Assembly (NCBI RefSeq): GCF_032362555.1
Contig: NC_083509.1
Location: forward strand, 868,001-932,000
Origin: Amyelois transitella
Lineage: Eukaryota; Arthropoda; Insecta; Lepidoptera; Pyralidae
DNA: 64,000 nt
Direction of reading: 5' to 3'
Part shown: piece by piece, positions 42,701 to 48,000 of the stretch
Layout of the letters: each line of letters begins with the position of its first letter
Numbering within the stretch: position 1 is the stretch's first letter
The notes under the pieces: model-generated
What the model saw: only the letters and a program-made list of their open reading frames with translations
Database searches by the model: none
Told to the model about the DNA's origin: nothing
Position numbers and translations under genes: made by a program

Positions 42701-43923
42701 TCACTATTTGAGTCTCAATTCCATTGTTAAGCCATAAAGCTGAATATGGCCATATGGTCTTTTTAAGACTGTTGGCTCTGTCTACTCCGCAAGGGATGTA
42801 GACGTGATAATATTGTTGTATGTATGTAAGGAAAAAAATGATATGTGATGAAAGGGAATTGAAAAAAAAATCTTTAAAGAGCACAGACACCAAGGACTTG
42901 TAGCATAGCAAGAAGCAAAAGCAATATTCTTGAATAATCAACAAATCAAATCAAATTTGGCGTAGTCCAATTGAACTCACCTTCCTGTAAGCATCGCACA
43001 CAAGAATCATCTCTTGCATGAGCTTGCCATCTGCCGTGGTCTTTGGCACGATCTCCCAGAAGATGAGTAGCAGCTTCTTGATGGTGTGGTCTTGCAGTGG
43101 CAACACGAACCGTATAATAATCATCAGAAGACCTGGGATCTTCTCACCGGAGAGGATAATACTGATTGTCTTCTTCAGAGCTTCAATCTTCTTCTTTGTG
43201 TCACCCTTCTCTGTGAAAATCAAAGATAAATAAATGTTAGTATATGGGAGGAATTACACAGAATAAGTTAGCCTCGAAATAAGTATGAGACTTGTGTTAC
43301 GAGATACTAACTCAATTATACTATATTTTATAATAAATACTTATACAGATAAAGATTTTTATTTATTAATGAAAGTAAACACCATTTGCAACAAGCAATG
43401 CACTACCAAGGTCCAATAATAGGCATATTTGCAACTGGTCCAAAAAGTAAAAACAGCAACATTTGTTAAAGTATATATTGTACTTTACTCATTTAGTACT
43501 CATATCTCCCATTTTATTTAGGTATAAGTATCAAAAGATTAGCAACTAAGAAATCTTCATTAGTTGCCTTCTTATTGATTCTTATTAGTTATAATGATTT
43601 CTCATGTTTGTGTCTCCTGTGGCATCCACTCTCTGCTTCAGAGCTTGGAGTCAATAATATCAATTAAGTATGATAAAAAGTTTGAAGATTTATTCAGTTT
43701 ATTCACTATTTGAATCTCAATTCTTTCATTGCACCATACAGCTAAATGTAGACCGTACAGTCTTTTCATGACAGTAGGCTTTGTCTACCCTTTAAGGGAT
43801 ATAGATGTAATAATAGGTATGTATGTACTCACCAAGATCAAGCTTGAGTTGCATCTCGTTGTAGGGTTCCGCATCGGTAGGGAAGTTGATAAGGGTATAA
43901 CATGGCTGTTCCACGCTCGCCAT
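18779..43923 (-). CDS. betaCOP: Coatomer subunit beta (beta-COP), complete, 19 exons
   Basis: Core subunit of the COPI coat for retrograde Golgi-to-ER vesicles. Exons: 43833-43923, 42981-43210, 42316-42485, 41625-41832, 37714-37851, 36036-36228, 34832-34977, 34165-34305, 33200-33355, 32558-32655, 27991-28169, 26896-27083, 24938-25067, 23737-23883, 22624-22785, 21109-21254, 20138-20227, 19836-19988, 18779-18871. All phases join: 2859 nt, 952 aa, essentially the usual family length (human COPB1 953). It starts [20 protein letters not shown]. Adaptin-like HEAT solenoid motifs include [36 protein letters not shown] and [12 protein letters not shown] charged linker (EKEAVKKEE) starts near residue 492. 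C-terminal appendage motifs include [61 protein letters not shown] and [12 protein letters not shown]. The exon 10 acceptor (AACAAG) is weak. Confidence 0.97.
18941..18963. repeat. Short copy of beta-COP exon 18 donor
   Basis: GGTCATACCTGGCTCTTG is identical to the exon 18/intron junction at about 19828-19845. It lies 70 nt upstream of the last exon on the gene strand. Confidence 0.6.
18975..19282 (+). mobile_element. SINE family C copy
   Basis: tRNA-like head (TCGAATCAGTAAGGTATATA and GGCACAGGTCGGAATCCCA), then GAAAACATCGTGAGGAAACG and CACATTCAGGCAACTGGATG. Its 3' end continues into the 78-bp array. Confidence 0.7.
19283..19828 (+). repeat. 78-bp tandem array, seven copies
   Basis: AGTACCTACGGCATACCCCG recurs at 19283, 19361, 19439, 19517, 19595, 19673 and 19751, exactly every 78 bp. 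The unit contains CCCCTCTCCAGCGTGGTCAG and CCGGGACTAAAGCCAGGAG, which match the SINE family C 3' end at about 53805-53855. The last unit stops 8 nt from the exon 18 end (19836). Since 78 is a multiple of three, long shadow frames arise on both strands. Confidence 0.9.
20036..20118 (+). mobile_element. Family A 3' fragment at beta-COP exon 17
   Basis: 3' end of family A with a (TATG)n tail, 20 nt from the exon 17 donor. Confidence 0.7.
20250..20440 (+). mobile_element. Family A copy
   Basis: 5'-truncated copy from GTAAAAAGCGACTAAGG to the TATG tail, with a short deletion in the TCTACCCCGCAAGGG block. Confidence 0.75.
20560..20710 (+). mobile_element. Family A copy, internally deleted
   Basis: Head GTGCCGTGTGGTTTCCGGCA at 20561 joined to the 3' half. 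Intronic, beside the 106-bp array. Confidence 0.7.
20725..21215 (-). repeat. 106-bp tandem array of beta-COP exon 16 junction
   Basis: Exon 16 (21109-21254) runs into three more full 106-bp units plus a partial one. Each carries the exon's last 80 or so coding nt (CCCGCAGC..., [13 protein letters not shown]) and the same donor AACAAG/GTAATA, at 21109, 21003, 20897 and 20791. 106 is not a multiple of three, so adding a unit to the message would shift the frame. Only the first donor gives the phase needed for exon 17. Confidence 0.9.
21295..21530 (+). mobile_element. Family A copy
   Basis: From TTGTCGTGTGATTTCCGGTA to GGGATATATTCATG, diverged and without a clear TATG tail. Confidence 0.7.
21968..22372 (+). 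mobile_element. TATG-tail LINE stub split by a SINE
   Basis: LINE 3' sequence at 21975-22036 (GAAACCGCCGAGCTTGCATG to GCGAAGGAAGTGT) resumes at 22297 (GCAGAGATCGCGGCAAGTGG) and ends in GATTTTATGTATGTA. The interrupting SINE is annotated separately. Confidence 0.85.
22037..22290 (+). mobile_element. SINE family B, full copy with tRNA-like head
   Basis: Head with A box TGGCGCAGCGGTAGTGCG and B box GGTTCGAATCCC. The body has GGCCTGGGTCTTGGATGTTT and the 3' part has CGAGACTAACTCAATCTGTG. It is flanked by AAGTGT duplicates (22031-22036 and 22291-22296) inside a LINE stub. The tRNA-like part lacks a recognisable anticodon arm fold and is followed by SINE body, so it is not a tRNA gene. Confidence 0.85.
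22378..22607 (+). repeat. 57-bp tandem array, four copies
   Basis: CTTCATTTTGCCGTACAGCA recurs at 22381, 22438 and 22495, with a variant at 22552 (period 57 = 19 codons). It ends 17 nt from the beta-COP exon 15 donor at 22624. The unit does not resemble exon 15 coding sequence. Confidence 0.9.
22800..23736. other. Beta-COP intron 14, few features
   Basis: AT-rich intron. A family A 3' end is visible at about 23320-23415 (GCTGAACATGGCTTTGCAGT to GACGTGATTGTATGTGTG). Nothing else is recognised. Confidence 0.5.
23898..24036 (-). mobile_element. TATG-tail LINE stub beside beta-COP exon 14
   Basis: Inverted 3' stub. Its (TATG)n tail ends about 16 nt upstream of the exon 14 acceptor on the gene strand. 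Confidence 0.8.
24196..24430 (-). mobile_element. Family A copy
   Basis: Inverted near full-length copy from TATAGTCACGTCTATATCCC to CGGAAACCACACAGCACGG. Confidence 0.75.
24684..24890 (+). mobile_element. Helitron-like non-autonomous element
   Basis: TCCTACTAACATTATAAACG to GAAGTCGCGGACATTCTCTAGT. TC and CTAG termini, matching the copy at 15940. Confidence 0.7.
25110..25840 (-). mobile_element. Family A copy split by a LINE insertion
   Basis: Inverted family A sequence at 25110-25254 continues at 25708-25840. Both sides of the interruption carry ATAGAATTGA (25245-25254 and 25708-25717), a 10-bp target duplication. Confidence 0.85.
25255..25707 (+). mobile_element. TATG-tail LINE 3' fragment (about 140 codons open)
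   Basis: Nearly identical to 31.71-32.16 kb of the long copy. It encodes the C-terminal part of the reverse-transcriptase ORF ([20 protein letters not shown] to [10 protein letters not shown]), a stop, and the tail GATTTTATGTATGTATGTA. The intact frame and close match imply a recent insertion. Confidence 0.92.
25845..26200 (+). repeat. Family A 3' half plus adjoining repeat module
   Basis: Family A 3' end (25850-25935) is followed by CGGCTACACATCGAGAAAGA, CACATCCTTTTCTGCGTAGA and GAACTATCCCATCTCCGTGA to GGATTTTCCAGAGAGGTGAG. The same order is found at 55940-56415. Confidence 0.65.
26360..26515 (-). mobile_element. TATG-tail LINE stub
   Basis: Inverted 3' stub from TACATAAAATCACGCCTC to CTCGGCGGTTTCGGGTAATT. 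Intronic. Confidence 0.8.
26552..26820 (+). mobile_element. Family A full-length copy
   Basis: One of the best-preserved copies: head CAGTGCCGTGTGGTTACCGG, middle CTGTCACTATTTGAATCTCA, end GGGATATAGACGTGACCATA followed by (TATG)n. It lies 75 nt from beta-COP exon 12. Confidence 0.85.
27200..27470. mobile_element. SINE family B rearranged copy
   Basis: An inverted 3' end (AATTACACAGATTGAGTTAG) is joined to a direct 3' half (GGGCCTGGGTCTTGGATG to GATAACTCAATCTGTGTC), giving a foldback pair of SINE tails. Confidence 0.65.
27471..27959. mobile_element. MITE copy 1 with TATA duplication
   Basis: 489 bp. Terminal inverted repeats are CAGGGTGACATTTAAAAC... and, from the other end, CAGGCTGACTTTTAATTC..., both running into CAACTGCAT. 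Flanked by TATA on both sides. About 90% similar by eye to the copy at 36356-36832. It ends about 30 nt from beta-COP exon 11. Confidence 0.85.
28171..29912 (-). mobile_element. RTE/BovB-like LINE, 5'-truncated, long RT ORF
   Basis: The minus-strand ORF is open from about 29912 to 28285 (510 aa from its first internal ATG at 29817). Reverse-transcriptase motifs are visible: [55 protein letters not shown] and YADDTTLIA. The distal end has [20 protein letters not shown] and a Trp/Arg-rich terminus like BovB/RTE elements. The endonuclease domain is missing through 5' truncation, with the boundary at about 29912. A (TATG)n tail at 28171-28201 directly abuts the beta-COP exon 11 acceptor. Same strand as beta-COP, inside intron 10. 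The intact frame suggests a fairly young copy. Confidence 0.88.
30127..30340 (-). mobile_element. TATG-tail LINE stub
   Basis: Inverted stub from ACATACATAAAAATCACGCC to GATCAAGATAAGTTCGTCTA. Confidence 0.8.
30643..32185. mobile_element. Helitron-like element split by a LINE
   Basis: Left part: ACTAGCGACCCGCCCCGGCT to CAGACAAACAGACTAAAATAG (ends 30799). The right part resumes at 32157 with AGACTAAAATAGCGACTTTG and GTTTTATACTATGTAGTGAT. The duplicated AGACTAAAATAG marks the LINE insertion. The CTAGCGACCCGCCCCGGCTT start is the inverted 3' end of a common lepidopteran Helitron type. Confidence 0.7.
30800..32156 (+). mobile_element. TATG-tail non-LTR retrotransposon, longest copy
   Basis: The open frame (403 aa from ATG 30925, opening earlier at about 30880) holds reverse-transcriptase motifs [28 protein letters not shown] and YADDQVILA, then [12 protein letters not shown] and the C-terminus [15 protein letters not shown] to YPSGKEA. 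The stop is at 32136, followed by GATTTT(ATGT)n. 5'-truncated, without endonuclease. The first about 80 nt are rearranged: AGCATCCCATATTTTGTCATC at 30843 is inverted relative to 30882-30903, typical of 5' inversion during target-primed reverse transcription. Flanked by 12-bp duplications (30788-30799 and 32157-32168). Clade not assigned. Confidence 0.92.
32861..32901. repeat. Short hairpin
   Basis: GTGATAGTAAGTAAAATGGA is followed immediately by its near-perfect inverse ATCCATTTTGCTTACTATCAC. A 20-bp stem with almost no loop. Confidence 0.85.
32963..33075 (-). mobile_element. Helitron-like element, truncated
   Basis: Inverted 3' half: ACTAGAGGCCGCCCGCGACT to TTATAATAGTAGTAGGA. Confidence 0.7.
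33386..33623 (-). mobile_element. SINE family B, full inverted copy
   Basis: Reads on the minus strand from the tRNA-like head (CGGCCTCTGTGGCGCAGCGG, B box GGTTCGAATCCC) to CTCAATCTGTGTAATTTGTC. It ends 31 nt from beta-COP exon 9. Confidence 0.85.
33711..33833. repeat. Long foldback hairpin, about 120 bp
   Basis: The left arm (AATAGAATAAAACAGATTTA ... ACACAAGGTATCACTTGTT) and right arm (AACAAGTGATACCTTTTGTC ... AATCTGTTTTATTCTAT) pair over about 50 bp. The loop holds a second small inverted repeat (ACCTTGTGATAGGTACCTT). Arm sequence resembles 48567-48612, so it may be two retroelement 3' ends in inverted array. Confidence 0.8.
33838..34070 (+). mobile_element. Family A copy
   Basis: Head TGTGCCGTGTGATTCCCGGC, a disrupted centre, end ATATAGACATGATTTTATGTATG. 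Confidence 0.75.
34530..34792 (-). mobile_element. Family A copy
   Basis: Inverted near full-length copy between TGTAATCGCGTCTATATCCC and GGAACCACACGACA. It ends 40 nt from beta-COP exon 7. Confidence 0.8.
34990..35250. repeat. Tandem copies of the beta-COP exon 7 acceptor side
   Basis: 35068-35112 (ATCATCAGGTCCAAGACTGTG ... AACATTATTATGT) repeats the exon 7 start and upstream intron at 34962-34998. The intronic piece CATTATTATGTTTGTTTG with GTTCAGGTATACACGTGTAG recurs a third time at about 35160-35222. Confidence 0.7.
35365..35730 (-). mobile_element. Family A copy, internally duplicated
   Basis: Inverted copy 35370-35560. The block GTGACAGCTCATTAGTCCATCGCCTACAAG recurs at 35658, so its 5' half is present twice around an AT-rich insert. 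Confidence 0.65.
35816..35955 (-). mobile_element. TATG-tail LINE stub inside a 3'-tail repeat
   Basis: Inverted stub interrupting the repeat that reads AAGTATCCTATAATA (before) and ATAATGAATAAAAAG (after). Part of that short AT-rich block is repeated on both sides. Confidence 0.7.
36356..36832. mobile_element. MITE copy 2 with TAAA duplication
   Basis: 477 bp. Inverted ends CAGGGTGACATTTAAATC and CAGGGTGACTTTCAATTC, both then CAACTGCAT. Flanked by TAAA at 36352-36355 and 36833-36836. Pair of 27471-27959. Intron 5 of beta-COP. Confidence 0.88.
36838..37330 (-). mobile_element. SINE family C with duplicated 3' part
   Basis: Inverted copy: head side near 37325 (ACCGGACACCTTACCGGTTG), then CACATTCAGGCAACTAACTG (reverse). 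Its 3' segment GGAGAGGAGCCCGGGGTATG occurs twice, at 36842 and 36989. Confidence 0.7.
37555..37735. repeat. Tandem copy of the beta-COP exon 5 donor
   Basis: TTCCTTCGAAATGTTCA to CTGACCTTTATAGCGGCCGGAG occurs at about 37582-37654 and again at 37672-37732. The second is the true exon 5 end and donor (37714/37713). The first is a decoy donor downstream on the gene strand. Confidence 0.85.
38220..38425 (-). repeat. 3'-tail repeat family, inverted copy
   Basis: Inverted version of 1990-2231, with GAAGAAGCGGTAACAAACTGC and GCTTAATAATTGTCGTATGG. Confidence 0.65.
38605..40518 (-). mobile_element. Jockey/CR1-like LINE, 5'-truncated and interrupted
   Basis: The minus-strand frame is open from about 40518 to the LINE insertion at 38866. 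It has RT motifs [69 protein letters not shown] and FADDTSLIF. Beyond the inserted stub the same frame resumes at 38710 ([18 protein letters not shown]) and ends in TAA at about 38611. The endonuclease part is missing. Apart from the insertion, the reading frame is intact. Confidence 0.88.
38719..38865 (+). mobile_element. TATG-tail LINE stub inside the jockey-like LINE
   Basis: 147-nt stub (AAGTACCCGAAACCGCCGAG to GATTTTATGTATGTATGTATGT) flanked by CTCTTTGAA at 38710-38718 and 38866-38874. It breaks the host LINE ORF just after NRKFKE. Confidence 0.9.
40520..40800 (+). mobile_element. Possible LINE 3' end
   Basis: AT-rich sequence ending TTGTTACAATAAAAGATAAATAAATAAATA, the usual look of a jockey-type 3' end in direct orientation. 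No coding part was recognised. Confidence 0.35.
40808..40940 (-). pseudogene. Decayed copy of beta-COP exon 4
   Basis: GCTGAAGGGTATCTTCGAAC and CTATCTCCTGGTCAGCATAGAGCAACATCAGGAAGG align with exon 4 at 41651-41748 (GCTGAAGGATATCTCCGAAA; CTCTCTCCTGGTCAGCGTGGAGCAGCATCAGGAAGG), with gaps and substitutions. It runs directly into the 30-bp minisatellite. Confidence 0.8.
40941..41450. repeat. 30-bp minisatellite, exactly 17 copies
   Basis: ACAACATGTCCTGTTCATCT plus TACAAGATTC, repeated from 40941 to 41450 with one visible variant (TACAATATTC at about 41171). It begins where the exon 4 copy would continue with GACATGTCCTGTTCGCC, so the core ACATGTCCTGTTC is probably exon-derived. Frames are open on both strands because 30 is a multiple of three. 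Confidence 0.95.
42192..42279 (+). mobile_element. TATG-tail LINE stub near beta-COP exon 3
   Basis: 88-nt stub with ACATCACA duplicates at 42184-42191 and 42280-42287. 37 nt from the exon 3 donor. Confidence 0.85.
42630..42830 (+). mobile_element. Family A copy
   Basis: Diverged copy with a deletion behind the head, ending GGGATGTAGACGTGATAATA...TATGTATG. Confidence 0.7.
43243..43365 (-). mobile_element. SINE family B fragment
   Basis: Inverted 3' half only (AATTACACAGAATAAGTTAG to AATACTTATACAGATAAAG). Confidence 0.65.
43697..43828 (+). mobile_element. Family A 3' half abutting beta-COP exon 1 donor
   Basis: CACTATTTGAATCTCAATTC to GGTATGTATGTA. The tail is only about 3 nt from the GT of the exon 1 donor (43832). 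Confidence 0.75.
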
Positions 43924-45007
43924 GCTGTAACAACGCACCAGAAGAAACTTTATTACATAGAAATCTTTTATTACTCATATATCATTCAAGCAATGGAATT
44001 CCAACCTTAATGTATGTTTTGTTTTTTTTTTACTTAAATAAACTAGAAGGTGTTGAGAAGAGTTTTTAAATAGTATTTTATTAATGTGTCGCCCTATGTT
44101 GTTAAATGTTTACTTCCAACTTATCCCATTTGTCCGGTAGCCCTACCCTTACTATACCTATCTAGTTTAGGGATCAGTAGAGAATAAGTAAACTTGCCTG
44201 AATTGTTAAAATTAAGTGTTAAGCTAGATAATATTACTATGTAAATTGGATTCAATGTTAAGCTGGTACAATAAAAAACACAATTATCACAAATAAATTA
44301 ATTTTTGATACAAAATACGTGTCCACTCCACATCCACAAAACTAACGTCAAAGTCAAAGTGTCAAATAAAACAATACGTCTTGCAAATGTCAACTGTTAC
44401 TACTTAGTGTTGCCAATCTAGCGATTTCAGTACTAGACCTTGAGTCTTTTTTGCTGTCAAAAATTCCGAACGATAATTCCACCAATTAGGCGCTCTAATT
44501 ACGATTGAGCTTTTTATGACATAAAATTTGCGTTTGTGGTTTATACACAGCTTATAATAGCCGCAGATAATATACCTACCTGATAATGAATAAATTTTTA
44601 TAATCAGTTCTAATAGCCAACAAGTCGAATAAATAAATTATTATCCTTGAACTTTTACGGTAAACGAATTGAATTTTACTTGTAATTGTGAAAAGAGGTT
44701 TCAAAGAGGTTAAAAGAGTGAATGAAATATTATCCGTGAACTTTTACGGCAAACGAAGTCACGGACAACAGTTAGTTATCATATATTTTTATCTAGCGCA
44801 CTTTCTTCATCAATGATAGTTGACAACACTGTTGCTAGTCTGCTGCTGTCAAAGCTCAGCTCACCACCGGTTCGTAGTTACTCGATTTCTCGTTTATTGA
44901 TTGTTATATTGATTTTCAATTTCCGTTGTCCGTATCACAACACACAGTGCTTGCGAAGTGGAAAACAAAGTTTAATATTTTGGTACCTATTTTAAAATAG
45001 TACCACA
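43924..45007. promoter_or_regulatory. Divergent spacer, beta-COP / TMEM129
   Basis: The two start codons face apart across 1.08 kb, which must hold both promoters and leaders. No TATA box is obvious for either gene. 44040-44290 ends GGTACAATAAAAAACAC and looks like an inserted LINE 3' end. Two copies of an AACTTTTACGG(C/T)AAACGAA motif occur at about 44649 and 44742. Confidence 0.45.
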
Positions 45008-48000
45008 ATGGATGTCCTTATAACATTATTCTACATGCTATTCTCGATTTGCGTCGTTTACCCGCCCACGGAGTTCGTGGCAGCCGGGTTCACTATCGCG
45101 CAGCTGTTCGAAAACTACTTGGGGTCGGAAAATGTTAATTTTATCGGATATCACATGAAGAGGATAACGATAACTGCTTTGATTCACACGATGCTGCCTC
45201 TTGGATACGTGTTTTCGCTGTGGTTCGGTGGTGCAATCGGGCCGTGGTTTCTGTCGTCGGCGGCAGCAGCTGCTATCATTCCGCTTCTGATGTGTTACAA
45301 GATATTGTGTTGGTGGGAGTACGACCGGAGGAAGCACCCGGCCGTGAAGCCGCTGCTTTGCTACACGGAGCCCGGACAAGACTGGAGGATTGTTGCTGCC
45401 AGTATTAATGTAGAATATCGAAGGTATCTTGTTTATTCTTTTAAAAATGCCAATTATAAAACTTGTTCAAGTAAAAACAAAAAACAAATCATCTCTTTAA
45501 TTTAAGTTTGATATTTCACTTTACAATTCATGATTTCTTTCTCCAGTGTGGACAAGGTGTGTGTTGCCCTGACGGCAACCAGCAAGTTTGTGGCAACGGA
45601 GAATTGGCTCATCAAAGTGACACAGTACGGTGTCAACCTCGTGCACCAAAATGACTGCGCTCTTGTGGCAACAGCTGTATGTATTTTTGTTTTTTCTTTG
45701 AGCTCTCTTATGAAAAATGCGTTAATTGACTTAATGCTGTAAATATGTATATTGGCGGTACGGCACATGCCGTGTGGTTCCCGGCACCAATACAAAAAAG
45801 AATAGGACCACTCCATCTCTTTCCCATGGATGTCGTAAAAGCCGACTAAGGGGTAGGCTTATAAACTTGGGATTCTTCTTTTAGGCGATGGGCTAGCAAC
45901 CTGTCACTATTTGAATCTCAATCCTATCTTAAAGCCAAATAGCTGAACGTGGCCTATCAGTCTTTACAAGACTGTAGGCTCTGTCTACCCTGCAAGGGAT
46001 ATAGACGTGATTATATGTATGTATGTATGTATATGTATATTCATTCACAGAGTATTTTTCAAAAATTTGTTGGTGGTAGAATTGGTAAGGTGCCCGGTTA
46101 AAATGTGTGATGCCCAAAAATCCCACTCTTATCCCACCTTGGCCATGTACCAATGACTATTTTCAAATGTACATATAACATTAGTTTGAATACTAACTAA
46201 ACCTCCACATTCAGGCAAGTGGATGTTTAAGCATGGATCCAATTGTCATATCTTTGGCTATCACAACATTGGTTGACGTCAAATAAATTACTTAGAACTA
46301 AGTTTACTACTGCTTCCAAAGTGTCACTGTAGAATTTTCTTCAACAATGTCAACTTTACAACTATCCAAATTTAGAATATAAATGTGGACGAGTTTAGAA
46401 TATAAATGTGGAAGAGTGAATACATTGTTGTGATTAATTATCTTTTATAAAATTTAAAATGTCTCCTATCTCTTGTATCTGACAGAGTATTAAATTCTAA
46501 TCTCTGAATATTCTCTTACTCATATCTATATATATAAAACTCTTCCGTTACTGAGTGACTGACTGACAGACAACGCACAGTCGAAACTACTGGTCGTAGA
46601 CAGCTGAAATTTGGAATGTAGGTTCCTTGGGATATGTAGGGGAGCACTAAAAAAGGATTTTTGGAAATTCAACCCCCAAGGGGGGGAAAAGGGGTAAAAA
46701 CGTTTCTATGAAAAATCTTATTCCTTGGGTTTATAAACTTGAAACTTGGCATAAACACGTACATAGGCAAGTAAATATGTTTGACATTATAAGTTTTTTC
46801 AAACTACCCTCCAATCGTGATTTAGGGGGTGCGATTGGGTGACTGATTTATTAACGCACAGCCGAAACCGCTCGGTATAGGAGTCTGATATTTTGAACAG
46901 AGGTTCCTTTAGTAACATAAGTGAGCACTAAGAAGGGATTTTTGAAATGTCAACCCCCAAGGGGGGGAAACGGGATAAACTGAGCCGGGGCTGCGGGAAA
47001 GTTCTAACGAGATACCGTGGCCCCGGAACGCAAAGGGCAACTGAAGGAACGAGGTGGGTTTTAGTCAGTAAAAGTCTGACACTCCCTTCCGTTCCACCCA
47101 GAGCGGGAGAGGTCATTTGATGATTTCCCATCCTTAAAAAAAAAGACTTTGTATGACAACTTTCAGTCGTCTCTTTAACATACATAATAACATACATAAT
47201 TATGTACATACATGCATAACATTAATAACATCACGCCTTTAAATCCCTATTTTGTGTTAACACTACCCATACAAACAGCTAAAAGGAAACAAGTGAAGAG
47301 ACGAAATTTGTCCGCATCCATTTTCACCTAAATTCTTAACGTTAATGAGATTTACTTTTTATTATCAGGTCAACCTAATAGCCTCACATGTACGTATAAC
47401 TTCGTAAGAATTTTCTTTCAACTCCTAACCGTTGAGGAGTTGTACCTTCCATCATCAGCTCATTCACATGGGATGATGACTATCAGACGCAAATACTTAA
47501 ACAGAAGGAAATCCTGTAAGGCCTCTTCGTCCTATAAATCTGTGTATAATGTTTTTTTTTCTTTTGAGACGATGATTTTGTCTCGCTTTACTTTTTCTAT
47601 ATAGATTTGTATGTATACTAATATTATAAAGAGGAACAATCTATTTTTTTATATGTTTGTTTGTTTACACATGTAATCGATAAACTCTGAAACTACTGAA
47701 TCGATTTCAAACATTCACCATTAGAAAGCTACATCATCCCTGAGTAACACAGGCTATATTTAATTCCAATTTTGTAGTTTTCAACAGTTGTAACAAGATT
47801 TCAGCCTGTGGAAGAAAAAGCCCTGTCGAGATCATTAAAAAACGCTATATATAACCGAATTACACGTGGGCGAAGCCGCGGGCGGAAAGCTAGTCTACTA
47901 TATAATAACGATAAAAGTACTTTCAATAAAAAATATTTTTTTAAACATTCAAATCTTAATTATAATCTGTTTTCTATTCACAGACCGACAGCCACGACCT